Assembly (NCBI GenBank): GCA_035560235.1
Contig: DATMAG010000015.1
Span: forward strand, 1-16,628
Origin: DASRDU01 sp035560235
Lineage (GTDB): Bacteria; Acidobacteriota; Blastocatellia; RBC074
Reading direction: 5' to 3'
Length of the DNA: 16,628 nucleotides
The notes under the pieces are model-generated. The model ran no database searches, had not been told where the DNA came from, and saw nothing but the letters and a program-made list of their open reading frames with translations. Position numbers and translations under genes: made by a program. Positions 1 to 6,584 of the stretch are shown here, piece by piece. The first letter of the stretch is position 1. Each line of letters starts with the position of its first letter.

Positions 1-730
1 GCCCGCCATAATTGCGATCAGTGGCCGCAAAGCCGCCGCCCAGGGGCAGCCTTTCCCGCAGCATCTTTTCACCCGCCAGGCTGAAACCGTAAGCCGGATT
101 CATGTCCGTGCGCTGGTAGTTCTCAAAGCGCACGCTGTCAATGACGCGCAGTTCCGGCGTATTCAGTTTGACGGCTTCGCGCATCGTTTCAGCGCCCGCG
201 ACAAAGGTGTAATCAACCGACACGGCGGCGCGGCGGGGAAGCTGTTTGCCGACGAGGAACTGGTGATAGTTCGATTCCTTCAGCCGGTGATAACGCTTGT
301 TGAGTTTCGGCGTACTGAGGTCACCGGGGTACGCGTAAGTGATCGAGATTTCGTCAAAGAACAACCCCTTCGGTCGTTTCAGAATCAGCCGCTCACCGAC
401 GAGATAAGCATCATTGTCGTAGCTCGTGATTTCGGTTGATTCGCCGCGCTGCACGGACAGCCCGCCGTACTGCAACTCGACGCCTTTGACGGGACGGGCC
501 GAAAAATAAAGCTGCTTGAGGGAGAGGTTCGTAAGCGGCGAAACTGTGCCGACTATGGTGTTGTTCCACCCGCCGGTAAAACTGTTGCCGCTGAAGACGC
601 CGAAATTGATCGAATACCTTCCAGCGCGGTCGAATTTGAAGCGGCCTTTTTCGTCTGCTGACTCAGCTTTGATTTCGGCTGAGATGTTGCCTCTGGCAAT
701 CCGGCGGGCCACTTCGACCAGCTTCAGCAC
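1..730 (-). pseudogene. Partial reading frame: chemoreceptor HAMP fragment joined to a beta-strand-rich, outer-membrane-like protein
   Basis: On the minus strand a frame stays open from 845 down to the left edge, so the gene is cut by the window. It has no in-frame ATG near its beginning; GTG at 730-728 is the first plausible start codon and has no convincing ribosome site. Codons from 730 to 650 read VLKLVEVARRIARGNISAEI followed by KAESADE, which looks like the second half of a HAMP linker of a methyl-accepting chemotaxis protein. After that the character changes to alternating polar/aromatic stretches (FKFDRAGRYSINFGVFSGNS, later LQYGGLSVQRGE and VSVDYTFVAG) typical of beta-barrel outer-membrane proteins; I do not recognise the family. 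The join suggests a deletion fusing two genes. An intact gene with a chance HAMP-like start is possible but less likely, given the receptor remnant just upstream. Confidence 0.5.
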
Positions 731-845
731 CGGCTGCGAATCCCGGCTTTGTGCGGCGTGAGCGCCTCGTTCGCGGCGGCGGATTCCTGAATCTGACCAT
801 CGCGAATCTGCCTGACGATCTGCTGAAACGCCGTGTCACAGGTGG

Positions 846-911
846 TCAGCTCAGCAGCACCAGCGTAAAGGCGAGACTCAGGCGTTTTCCGATCTTCAGA
901 TTCTTCAGCAT
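846..911 (-). pseudogene. N-terminal remnant of a methyl-accepting chemotaxis protein
   Basis: ATG at 911-909 opens a 21-codon frame ending in TGA at 848-846. It begins MLKNLKIGKRLSLAF and continues into a hydrophobic run, the typical start of a chemoreceptor: a short basic cytoplasmic stretch with a KIGKRL-like motif, then the first membrane segment. Translation stops in the middle of that membrane segment. The next 110 bp carry a different minus-strand frame (about 843-727, containing DTAFQQIVRQIRDGQ), and a HAMP-like piece follows in the third frame from about 736. The periplasmic sensing domain, usually 150 residues or more, and the signalling domain are missing. I read this as a receptor gene broken by deletions and frameshifts. 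The protein match is from memory of family consensus, not a search. Confidence 0.55.
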
Positions 912-948
912 TATCAACGCCCGGAAAGTTAGTGTGGCATCAGAGCGG

Positions 949-971
949 AAAAACGGCACGCGCGCGTGCCG
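949..971 (-). terminator. Intrinsic terminator-like palindrome, minus strand
   Basis: Positions 954-971 form a perfect 18-bp palindrome (CGGCACG, CGCG, CGTGCCG). Read on the minus strand it is followed at once by TTTTT (953-949), the layout of a rho-independent terminator. It faces the chemoreceptor remnant, 38 nt upstream of its ATG. No minus-strand gene exists upstream that would need it, so it may be left over from a lost gene. It could instead be a palindromic regulator site. Confidence 0.5.
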
Positions 972-1105
972 GACACAATAAATGATCCTGTCAGCTTTCA
1001 GCCGTTGATATGCACACGACTGTTATTGCCTGTGACTGTAAAAGGCAGAACAATCCAGTGGAGCGGCAGATGAATAGATCTGGCTGAGCCGGTTAATCTC
1101 AAACG

Positions 1106-1129
1106 GAACGAAGCGCTGAAACTTCGTTC
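1106..1129. repeat. 8-bp inverted repeat with 8-nt loop
   Basis: GAACGAAG (1106-1113) and CTTCGTTC (1122-1129) are perfect reverse complements around an 8-nt loop. No T-run follows, so this is not a standard terminator. It lies about 230 nt upstream of flgB and just ahead of the weak sigma-54-like site, so an activator-binding site is possible. Chance is not excluded. Confidence 0.4.
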
Positions 1130-1145
1130 GTGTTCACTTATCGGA

Positions 1146-1161
1146 TGGCTGACAGGAAGCA
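1146..1161 (+). promoter_or_regulatory. Weak candidate sigma-54 promoter upstream of flgB
   Basis: TGGCTGACAGGAAGCA has the required GG-N10-GC spacing, and the -24 half starts TGGC. The -12 half is AAGC where TTGC is usual. It lies about 200 nt ahead of the flgB start, leaving a long leader. It is reported mainly because a better sigma-54-like site controls fliL in the same cluster. Confidence 0.2.
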
Positions 1162-1357
1162 TCAGACGATAATGGAGAGGCGCGGGTGAAGCGAATGGCG
1201 CGATGCCAAAAAGACGACACCTGACGACGCGGCTGCCGACTGCCTGGCACTGACGCGATGATGACCTGGCCACCTTTCAAGGAGATATATCGGATTCTGC
1301 CGCGGCTGGCTTGAGGCACAGTGGTTGCTCAGGGGAGCAGCGAGGAGGAATGTGCCG

Positions 1358-1783
1358 ATGCCTGGCGTGGAGCAGAGCCTGTTTGATCTCAGCGGCGTGG
1401 ACCGAATCACCGGCCTGCTGACGAAGTTTCTTGACGTGCAAAGCCGACGGGCAGAGGTTGTGGCCGGAAATCTGGCCAATGCCGATACGCCCGGGTACGA
1501 GGCTCAGGAACTTGATTTCGCGCAGTACCTCCAGCACGCAGCCCGCGAAGCCCTGACCGGAACCCGCAGCCCTGGTTCACCCGAAACACTTCAGAACACC
1601 CTGCTGGATGTTCCCCGAATTATGACCCGGACAGACACCCTGCCAGGCATTGACGGCAACACCGTTGATGTCGGGCGCGAGATGGCCACGCTCTCTGATG
1701 CCGGGATGCATTACCTTGAGGGAACGACCCTGTTACAGGCGCGCCTGCGCACCCTGCGCGCCGCCATCCGCGAAGGAAGGTAG
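1358..1783 (+). CDS. flgB: Flagellar basal-body rod protein FlgB
   Basis: A 141-residue protein of normal FlgB length. FlgB is one of the proximal rod subunits that link the MS ring to the distal rod; it is exported through the flagellar type III apparatus. The rod/hook-family signature NLANADTPGY lies at residues 38-47, and the protein ends in an amphipathic helix (LQARLRTLRAAI), as expected for rod subunits that pack by terminal coiled coils. ATG 1358 is chosen because GAGGAGGA (1342-1349) sits 8 nt upstream and the protein then starts MPGVEQSLFDL, as in relatives. An in-frame TTG at 1325 would add 11 unlikely residues, and ATG 1350 is out of frame. It is the first gene of the cluster; its 3' neighbour flgC is separated by a repeat-filled gap of 103 nt. 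Confidence 0.93.
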   Translation: MPGVEQSLFDLSGVDRITGLLTKFLDVQSRRAEVVAGNLANADTPGYEAQELDFAQYLQHAAREALTGTRSPGSPETLQNTLLDVPRIMTRTDTLPGIDGNTVDVGREMATLSDAGMHYLEGTTLLQARLRTLRAAIREGR

Positions 1784-1790
1784 GAGCAAA

Positions 1791-1873
1791 TCAAAAGGCA
1801 AAAGGCAGGGGGCAAAAGTCAAAAGATCGGCTCGAACAATCATGATTTTTGCCTTTTGAATTTTGCCTTTTGG
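1791..1873. repeat. Heptanucleotide repeats in inverted arrangement between flgB and flgC
   Basis: Five 7-bp units follow one another at 1791-1825: TCAAAAG, GCAAAAG, GCAGGGG, GCAAAAG, TCAAAAG. After a 20-nt spacer (1826-1845) come four units in reverse-complement orientation at 1846-1873: TTTTTGC, CTTTTGA, ATTTTGC, CTTTTGG. The two arms could pair in RNA as a long imperfect hairpin. The array ends 13 nt before the flgC ATG and occupies the place of its ribosome site. The design resembles the short tandem heptamer repeats known from filamentous cyanobacteria; that comparison is from general knowledge. Confidence 0.85.
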
Positions 1874-1886
1874 TTTCCAGTCCAGT

Positions 1887-2384
1887 ATGTCTCTGTTCAC
1901 CATCTTCGAAATCTCGTCCCAGGGGATGACCGCGCAGCGAATGCGGCTCGAAGCCGCTTCATCAAACCTCGCCAACGCGCACACGACGCGCACGGCTGAA
2001 GGCGGCCCCTATCGTCGCCGCGATGTCTATTTTGAAACCATCGCGGTCACGCGCGGCACGCTCAATACAGCCGCGCCCTTCGGCAGCATCTTCGATCAAA
2101 GCGCGAGTCTCTTCAGCGACCCGGCGCAGCGCAGTCGTGAAGACGCAGGCCAGGGAGTTCAGGCGAGCCTCGGGCTGGCCGGGCCGGATGAAGTCGTCCG
2201 GCGTTTCGAACCGGGCCACCCGGATGCTGACGCGAACGGCTATGTTTCACTGCCCGACGTTGATCCGCTCGAAGAGACAGTCAATATGATTTCGGCGGCG
2301 CGCTCATACGAGGCCAGCGCGACCGCCTTTACGACAGCCAAGGAACTGGCGCGGGCCACACTGCGGCTGGCTGAAAACTCATGA
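1887..2384 (+). CDS. flgC: Flagellar basal-body rod protein FlgC
   Basis: A 165-residue proximal rod subunit, a little longer than the usual 130-150. It starts MSLFTIFEISSQGM and carries the rod-family motif NLANAHTTRT at residues 27-36, followed by GGPYRRRDVYF, which is distinctive for FlgC. The C-terminal region has the conserved VDPLEETVNMISAARSYEA segment. ATG 1887 gives the expected N-terminus; an in-frame TTG at 1863 would add 8 residues encoded by repeat DNA and is rejected. No Shine-Dalgarno sequence is visible because the heptamer repeats end just upstream. The stop overlaps the fliE start (ATGA), so the two are probably translationally coupled. Confidence 0.94.
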   Translation: MSLFTIFEISSQGMTAQRMRLEAASSNLANAHTTRTAEGGPYRRRDVYFETIAVTRGTLNTAAPFGSIFDQSASLFSDPAQRSREDAGQGVQASLGLAGPDEVVRRFEPGHPDADANGYVSLPDVDPLEETVNMISAARSYEASATAFTTAKELARATLRLAENS

Positions 2385-2671
2385 AGATCACCGGCGTCAC
2401 TCCGCTTCCTTCATTCGGCACTGCAGCAGTCAGCGGCACAGCAGCATCGGGCGAACCTTTCGGCGCGGCAGTGCGCGGCGCGCTTGAGCGGCTCGAACAG
2501 ACGCAGCAGAGCGCCGATCAGGAGGTGGCCAGAGCCGTGACCGGCGAATCACCCGATCTGCATCGCACGGTCGTTGCGCTGCAAACGGCGGAACTGAGCT
2601 TTCAACTCGCCCTGCAGGTTCGCAACAAGGTCATCAACGCTTACGAAGAGATTATGCGGATGCAGGTGTAG
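2381..2671 (+). CDS. fliE: Flagellar hook-basal body adaptor FliE
   Basis: A 96-residue protein of typical FliE length. FliE joins the MS ring (FliF) to the proximal rod and is among the first rod-side proteins exported. The C-terminal half has the family pattern: HRTVVALQTAELSFQLALQV, then RNKVINAYEEIMRMQV, ending in the near-universal YEEIMRM motif. The N-terminal half is low-complexity and Ala/Gly-rich, as is common. It overlaps flgC by 4 nt, so the start is fixed by coupling. It is followed by a 45-nt gap containing a TTGAGAT tandem array before fliF. Confidence 0.94.
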   Translation: MKITGVTPLPSFGTAAVSGTAASGEPFGAAVRGALERLEQTQQSADQEVARAVTGESPDLHRTVVALQTAELSFQLALQVRNKVINAYEEIMRMQV

Positions 2672-2677
2672 TTAAAT

Positions 2678-2705
2678 TTGAGATTTGAGATTTGAGATTT
2701 GAGAT
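2678..2705. repeat. TTGAGAT tandem heptamers between fliE and fliF
   Basis: Four perfect head-to-tail copies of TTGAGAT occupy 2678-2705, and a degenerate copy follows up to the fliF start. There is no inverted partner array, unlike the flgB/flgC and fliI/fliJ repeats. The array ends 11 nt before the GTG start of fliF. An in-frame TGA at 2708-2710, within the degenerate copy, fixes the upstream limit of the fliF frame. Confidence 0.9.
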
Positions 2706-2716
2706 TCTGAGACAGC

Positions 2717-4501
2717 GTGGAAGTACCAGCACCATTCAAACCCGTAGTCGAACTCTGGAGCAGGCTCAGTGCCCGGCAGCGCCTTGCTGTCGGCGTGGCG
2801 GCGGCAGCCGTGCTCGCGTTTATGGGCGGACTGATCTGGTTCGGTTCGCAGCAGGAATACGGGGTGCTCTTTTCTGACCTGCGCACGACGGACGCGCAGG
2901 CGATTGTCGAAAAGCTGAAAACCAGCGGGGTGCCGTATCGCCTGTCAGGCGGCGGCTCGACCATCAGCGTGCCGAACGACCGCGTGACCGAGATGCGGCT
3001 GCAGATTGCGGCTTCGGGCATTCTCTCGGGCAATCACGTCGGCTTCGATATTTTTGACCGCAGCGGTTTCGGCGCGACCGATTTCACGCAGAAGGTCAAT
3101 TATCAGCGGGCCATCGAAGGCGAACTCGCGCGCACGCTCGAAGGCATGGATGAAGTCGAATCGGCGCGGGTTCACGTCACAGCGCCGCGCGATTCCGTCT
3201 TCATTGACAAGACCGAACCGGCCAAGGCTTCGGTCGTGCTGCGCATGCGCGCCGGGCGTGACCTGTCGCGCGAGCGCACCGAAGCCGTCGTCAACCTGAT
3301 TGCGTCGGGCGTCGAAGGACTCGACCCGAAAAACATTTCAGTGATGGATGCGCGGGGCCGCGTCTTTGCCGCGCCTGATCGTGACGGCGCGAAAGCGAAG
3401 AACGGCGCGAGTCCGCTCGATTCCAATCTGGCGATTCGCCAGAAACTCGAAACCGAAACCGCTGCGCGCATCGTCGAACTGCTTGAACCGGTCGTCGGTG
3501 AAGGCCGCGTGCGCGCCAACGTCGCCGCTGAAGTTGATTTCAGCCAGATCGAACAGACCGCCGAAAAGTACGATCCGAAATCAGCGACCATTCGCTCACA
3601 GCAGACCCTGCAGGAATCAAGAACCGGCGGCCTGCGCGGCCCCGGCGGTCTGGTTGGCGCGCGGGCCAACGATCCGCAGCTTGCGCCGACGCCTGCGCCT
3701 GCAAACGGACAGCCTGCACCGTCGCCTTCGGCTTCGCCGCTGCCACCCGCGATTGGCGATTCGCGCAACGCTTCGACGACCAACTGGGAAATTGACAAGA
3801 CCGTGACGCGCACGCTCAACAACGGCGGCAGGCTGATGAAGCTCTCGGCTTCAGTCGTGGTTGATTACAAAAAAGAGAACGGCAAAGTCGAAGCGCGCAC
3901 GGCTGATGAACTCAAAAAGATGCAGGATCTGGTCGCCGCCGCCGTCGGGATGGACGCGCAGCGCGGCGATCAGGTTGTCGTGCAGTCGCTCCCGTTCGAT
4001 CTGCCGCAGGACGCGAAGCCCTCGTGGCTGGATCGGTACCGCGACCTGATTCTGATGGGCATCAAATACGGCTCAATCGTGCTGGCCGCGCTGCTGCTGA
4101 TCTTCTTTGCGATTCGCCCGGCGCAGAAGGCGCTGAAGGAAGCGCTCAGACAGCCGGAACCGCAGTTGCTGGCCGCTGCTGCCGGTGCTGGAACGCCGCT
4201 TTCAGTCGGTGCGGCGCTTGATCAGTCAGACGAGGCAAAGGACGCAGTCGCTCAGCTGAGTCAGGGCGAGCAGCGTGCGGCGCTGCCCGGCAGCGCCGCC
4301 GAAACAGGCGCTGAACCGGTGCGAACCGTGGCCGAGCTTGAATCCGAACTGGCGGCGCAGCTCGCTGCGGAACTTGACGGGCCGACAGTTGCCGAAGTCA
4401 GGCGCGCCAGCGAAATCAAGAAGCTGCTGATTGATCGCAGTCAGAAGAATCCTGAGGCGCTGGCCACCACCCTGCGCAGCTGGCTGCAGGAAAAGAACTG
4501 A
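2717..4501 (+). CDS. fliF: Flagellar MS-ring protein FliF
   Basis: A 594-residue inner-membrane protein that forms the MS ring, the platform for the rod, the export gate and the C ring. Membrane helix 1 is at about residues 25-46 and helix 2 at about 445-465. Between them are the ring-building domains, with conserved YGVLFSDL, SGVPYRL, VNYQRAIEGELARTLE and ARVHVTAP motifs. A Pro/Ala-rich linker lies around 315-345. The cytoplasmic tail ends with an acidic/helical segment and LRSWLQEKN, the FliG-binding end. It is somewhat longer than most family members, through the linker and the tail. GTG 2717 is the only reasonable start because TGA lies three codons upstream and the next in-frame ATG would remove half of helix 1. 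No clear ribosome site is seen; tandem heptamers lie directly upstream. Confidence 0.96.
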   Translation: MEVPAPFKPVVELWSRLSARQRLAVGVAAAAVLAFMGGLIWFGSQQEYGVLFSDLRTTDAQAIVEKLKTSGVPYRLSGGGSTISVPNDRVTEMRLQIAASGILSGNHVGFDIFDRSGFGATDFTQKVNYQRAIEGELARTLEGMDEVESARVHVTAPRDSVFIDKTEPAKASVVLRMRAGRDLSRERTEAVVNLIASGVEGLDPKNISVMDARGRVFAAPDRDGAKAKNGASPLDSNLAIRQKLETETAARIVELLEPVVGEGRVRANVAAEVDFSQIEQTAEKYDPKSATIRSQQTLQESRTGGLRGPGGLVGARANDPQLAPTPAPANGQPAPSPSASPLPPAIGDSRNASTTNWEIDKTVTRTLNNGGRLMKLSASVVVDYKKENGKVEARTADELKKMQDLVAAAVGMDAQRGDQVVVQSLPFDLPQDAKPSWLDRYRDLILMGIKYGSIVLAALLLIFFAIRPAQKALKEALRQPEPQLLAAAAGAGTPLSVGAALDQSDEAKDAVAQLSQGEQRAALPGSAAETGAEPVRTVAELESELAAQLAAELDGPTVAEVRRASEIKKLLIDRSQKNPEALATTLRSWLQEKN

Positions 4502-4519
4502 AGGAGCAGAACGCAGATC

Positions 4520-5608
4520 ATGTCCGAACTGGATGATGAAAATATTGCCGGAAATGCTGCCGAAATGGCAGTGGCGATGACCCGCCTGCAGGGAAACAGC
4601 AGCGGGCCGATGAGCGGCGCGCGCAAGGCGGCGATTCTGTGCCTGGTCCTCGGCGACGAAGCGGCGAGTGAAGTCTTCAAGCATCTGGATGAAGAAGAGG
4701 TGCAGGCGATTTCGCGCGAAATCGCCACGCTGACGCGAGTCTCTTCAGACCAGGCGGATGATGTGCTTGAAGAGTTTCATCAGCTGATGATTGCCCGCTC
4801 ATATGTCATGTCGGGCGGCATTGATTATGCCAAGCGGCTGCTCGTCAAAGCCTACGGCGCTGAAATCGCCAAGCGCGTGCTCGACAAGATCATTCGTTCG
4901 CTTGAATCAACCGCCGGGTTCGAAGCGCTGCAGAAGGCCGATCCGCAGCAGCTTTCCAAACTCTTTCAGCACGAACACCCGCAGACGATTGCGCTCGTGC
5001 TGGCGCATCTGGACGCTTCGACCGCCGCCGACACGCTGCAATCGCTGCCTGAAGAGCAGCGCACCGATATTGTCCTGCGCATGGCCAACCTGCAGGCCAT
5101 TTCGCAGGATGTGATCCGCCGCGTTTCAGTCGTGCTGGATCAGAAGCTCAGGAGCGCCGGCACTGATAATCGTCAGACCGTCGGCGGCCTGCGCTCGGTG
5201 GCTGAACTCTGCAACCGGCTGGATCGCGACGTCTCGCAGAAACTGATTGAAGAGATGGAGGAGAGCAATCCGGAACTGGCCCTGCAGGTGCGCAATCTGA
5301 TGGTCACCTTCGATGACCTCCTGCTGATTGATGATCTCGGCATTCGCGAGATTCTGCAGCGCGTGGACAAGAAGACGCTGACGCTGGCGCTCAAGGGCAC
5401 GATGCCCGAACTGCAGCAGCGCTTCTTCGCGAATATGTCGCAGAAGGCCGTCGAGATGATGAAGGAAGAGATGGATTTCATGGGTCAGGTCAAATTGAAG
5501 GACGTGACCGGGGCGCAGCGCGAAATCGTCGAAGTGATGCGCGAACTCGACGAGCAGGGCATCATCAGCCTCGGCGGCGGAGGCGGAGAGGACGCTTATG
5601 TCAGCTAG
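4520..5608 (+). CDS. fliG: Flagellar motor switch protein FliG
   Basis: A 362-residue C-ring protein that binds FliF with its N-terminal domain and transmits torque from the MotA stator through its C-terminal domain. The N-terminal domain starts at GARKAAILCLVLGDEAA after an unusual polar extension of about 30 residues. The middle domain carries the EHPQ motif at 152-155, which contacts FliM. The C-terminal domain contains the charged torque region (FDDLLLIDDLGIREILQRVD) and KGTMPELQQRFFANMS. The tail is Gly-rich. AAGGAG at 4501-4506 is 13 nt before the ATG, longer than ideal; ATG 4562 or 4610 could be alternative starts. It overlaps fliH by 11 nt. Confidence 0.96.
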   Translation: MSELDDENIAGNAAEMAVAMTRLQGNSSGPMSGARKAAILCLVLGDEAASEVFKHLDEEEVQAISREIATLTRVSSDQADDVLEEFHQLMIARSYVMSGGIDYAKRLLVKAYGAEIAKRVLDKIIRSLESTAGFEALQKADPQQLSKLFQHEHPQTIALVLAHLDASTAADTLQSLPEEQRTDIVLRMANLQAISQDVIRRVSVVLDQKLRSAGTDNRQTVGGLRSVAELCNRLDRDVSQKLIEEMEESNPELALQVRNLMVTFDDLLLIDDLGIREILQRVDKKTLTLALKGTMPELQQRFFANMSQKAVEMMKEEMDFMGQVKLKDVTGAQREIVEVMRELDEQGIISLGGGGGEDAYVS

Positions 5609-6326
5609 GCTCTTCAAGGGCGCGGGCGAAACAGAGTTTGCGCCGTTCATCATTCCTTCTGCGGGCGCTCCGGTCACTGCGCCAGAAGCCGCGCCTCCAC
5701 CGCCGCCCGAGGATTTCCCGGAAGAAGTGACAGACACCGGTGAATCGGCAATCAGAGAAGCGGCGGAAGAGGCATTGCGAATCATTGAAGCCGCGCAGGC
5801 CGATGCCGCCAGGATCGTTGCCACCGCGCAGGCCCGCGCCGCCGAGATCGAACGCGAAGCCCGCGAGCGCGGCCTCGCAGAAGCGCGCGCGACACACGAA
5901 GCCGAACTGAGACAGGCCGTGCACGACCTGCGCGAACAGCTCGCCACGACCATCGAAGAGATCGCCGGATTGCGCGCGGCGATTGCCACGCAGGCCGAAC
6001 GCGACCTCGTGCGCCTGGCGCTTGAAATCGCCCGGCGCGTGATTCGCCGCGAAGTCTCAGCCGATCCCGAGATCGTGATTGCGCTCGCCCGCATCGCGCT
6101 CGAACGGCTGCCTTCGCGCGTCTCGGCCAAAGTCAGAATCAGTCCCGAAGAGTTTGAATATGTCACGGCGAGCAGCCAGCAGCTCGGCCCTGACAGCACG
6201 ATTGAACTGATCGCCGACTTCGCCATCAAACGCGGCGGCTGCGTTGTCCAGAGCGAAAGCGGCACGATTGACGCCCGCATCGAGGAACAGCTCGCTGTCA
6301 TCGAACGCGGCCTGCTGGCGGGCTGA
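5598..6326 (+). CDS. fliH: Flagellar export ATPase regulator FliH
   Basis: A 242-residue protein of FliH type. FliH holds the FliI ATPase in check and docks it to the C ring. The order fits the family: a short N-terminus (MSARLFKGAGE), a Pro-rich segment around 25-42, a long Ala/Glu/Arg coiled coil at about 50-130, and a C-terminal domain related to V/F-ATPase peripheral-stalk subunits (RDLVRLALEIARRVIRREVS, then KVRISPEEFEYV and a final RGGCVVQSESGTIDARIEEQ). The ATG lies inside the 3' end of fliG (11-nt overlap), so translation is probably coupled. It is followed by a 258-nt stretch of repeat DNA before fliI. Confidence 0.93.
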   Translation: MSARLFKGAGETEFAPFIIPSAGAPVTAPEAAPPPPPEDFPEEVTDTGESAIREAAEEALRIIEAAQADAARIVATAQARAAEIEREARERGLAEARATHEAELRQAVHDLREQLATTIEEIAGLRAAIATQAERDLVRLALEIARRVIRREVSADPEIVIALARIALERLPSRVSAKVRISPEEFEYVTASSQQLGPDSTIELIADFAIKRGGCVVQSESGTIDARIEEQLAVIERGLLAG

Positions 6327-6353
6327 CAACGAAATTTTCAGAGAAGAGAGATG

Positions 6354-6389
6354 ACGGAACAAACGAAAATAACGAAACAGACGGAACAG
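6354..6389. repeat. Four tandem 9-bp units after fliH
   Basis: Head-to-tail units ACGGAACAA, ACGAAAATA, ACGAAACAG and ACGGAACAG occupy 6354-6389, with a degenerate fifth unit up to 6398. The unit length is 9 bp rather than the 7 bp seen elsewhere in the cluster. The array sits 27 nt after the fliH stop and ahead of the 31-bp inverted repeat. A small frame across it (6351-6581) has repeat-derived, low-complexity sequence and is not considered a gene. Confidence 0.75.
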
Positions 6390-6444
6390 ACAGAATGCGC
6401 TCAGCACACTCAGTTATTTTCGGTTGCCGGAGTCGCCTGGCGAG

Positions 6445-6523
6445 ACGGTGTTCGGAGTTCCAGCTTCAGCTGGTCTTGTTTCAATTCAATCCGACCAGCT
6501 GAAGCTGGAACTCCGAACACCGT
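6445..6523. repeat. Perfect 31-bp inverted repeat with 17-nt loop
   Basis: Arms 6445-6475 and 6493-6523 are exact reverse complements over 31 bp, and the loop is 6476-6492. Each arm itself contains the near-palindrome CCAGCTTCAGCTGG. The right arm runs into TTTTT (6523-6527), so in RNA the structure would look like a strong intrinsic terminator on the + strand, 61 nt ahead of fliI. The form matches REP/REPIN-like or miniature inverted-repeat elements spread as intergenic copies; no transposase or evident target-site duplication is seen. Confidence 0.9.
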
Positions 6524-6584
6524 TTTTCAAAGCAGCCTGATCCGGGCGTCGGCTCAGGATTGCGTGATTGATCTGATTTGAGCA

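Larger units (their letters stand above)
912..1357. other. Gene-free region between the chemoreceptor remnant and flgB
   Basis: No coding frame here resembles a protein; the overlapping minus-strand frames between 998 and 1537 are composition artefacts. The stretch holds a GC palindrome with an adjacent A/T run (949-971), an 8-bp inverted repeat (1106-1129), a weak sigma-54-like GG-N10-GC site (1146-1161) and the flgB ribosome site (1342-1349). The promoter of the flgB-led operon is expected here, but no strong sigma-70 or sigma-28 site is apparent. Confidence 0.6.

Noticed and set aside
516..981. Two short plus-strand frames at the left end
   Set aside because: They overlap the minus-strand chemoreceptor/barrel remnant, whose sequence shows recognisable protein character, while these do not.
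979..1010. Sigma-28-like TAAA ... GCCGTTGA upstream of flgB
   Set aside because: The spacer is about 18 nt, not 15, and the -10 part has two mismatches, so it is not convincing.
1280..1291. Strong ribosome-site-like AAGGAGATATAT upstream of flgB
   Set aside because: No start codon with a lasting frame follows at a workable distance; flgB has its own GAGGAGGA site nearer its ATG.
5126..6301. 391-codon open frame on the minus strand across fliG and fliH
   Set aside because: It lies antisense to two clear flagellar genes and has low-complexity Ser/Ala/Arg-rich sequence, an effect of GC-rich codon use.
6351..6581. Small plus-strand frame between fliH and fliI
   Set aside because: It is made of the 9-bp repeats and the 31-bp inverted repeat; no ribosome site or protein-like sequence is seen.
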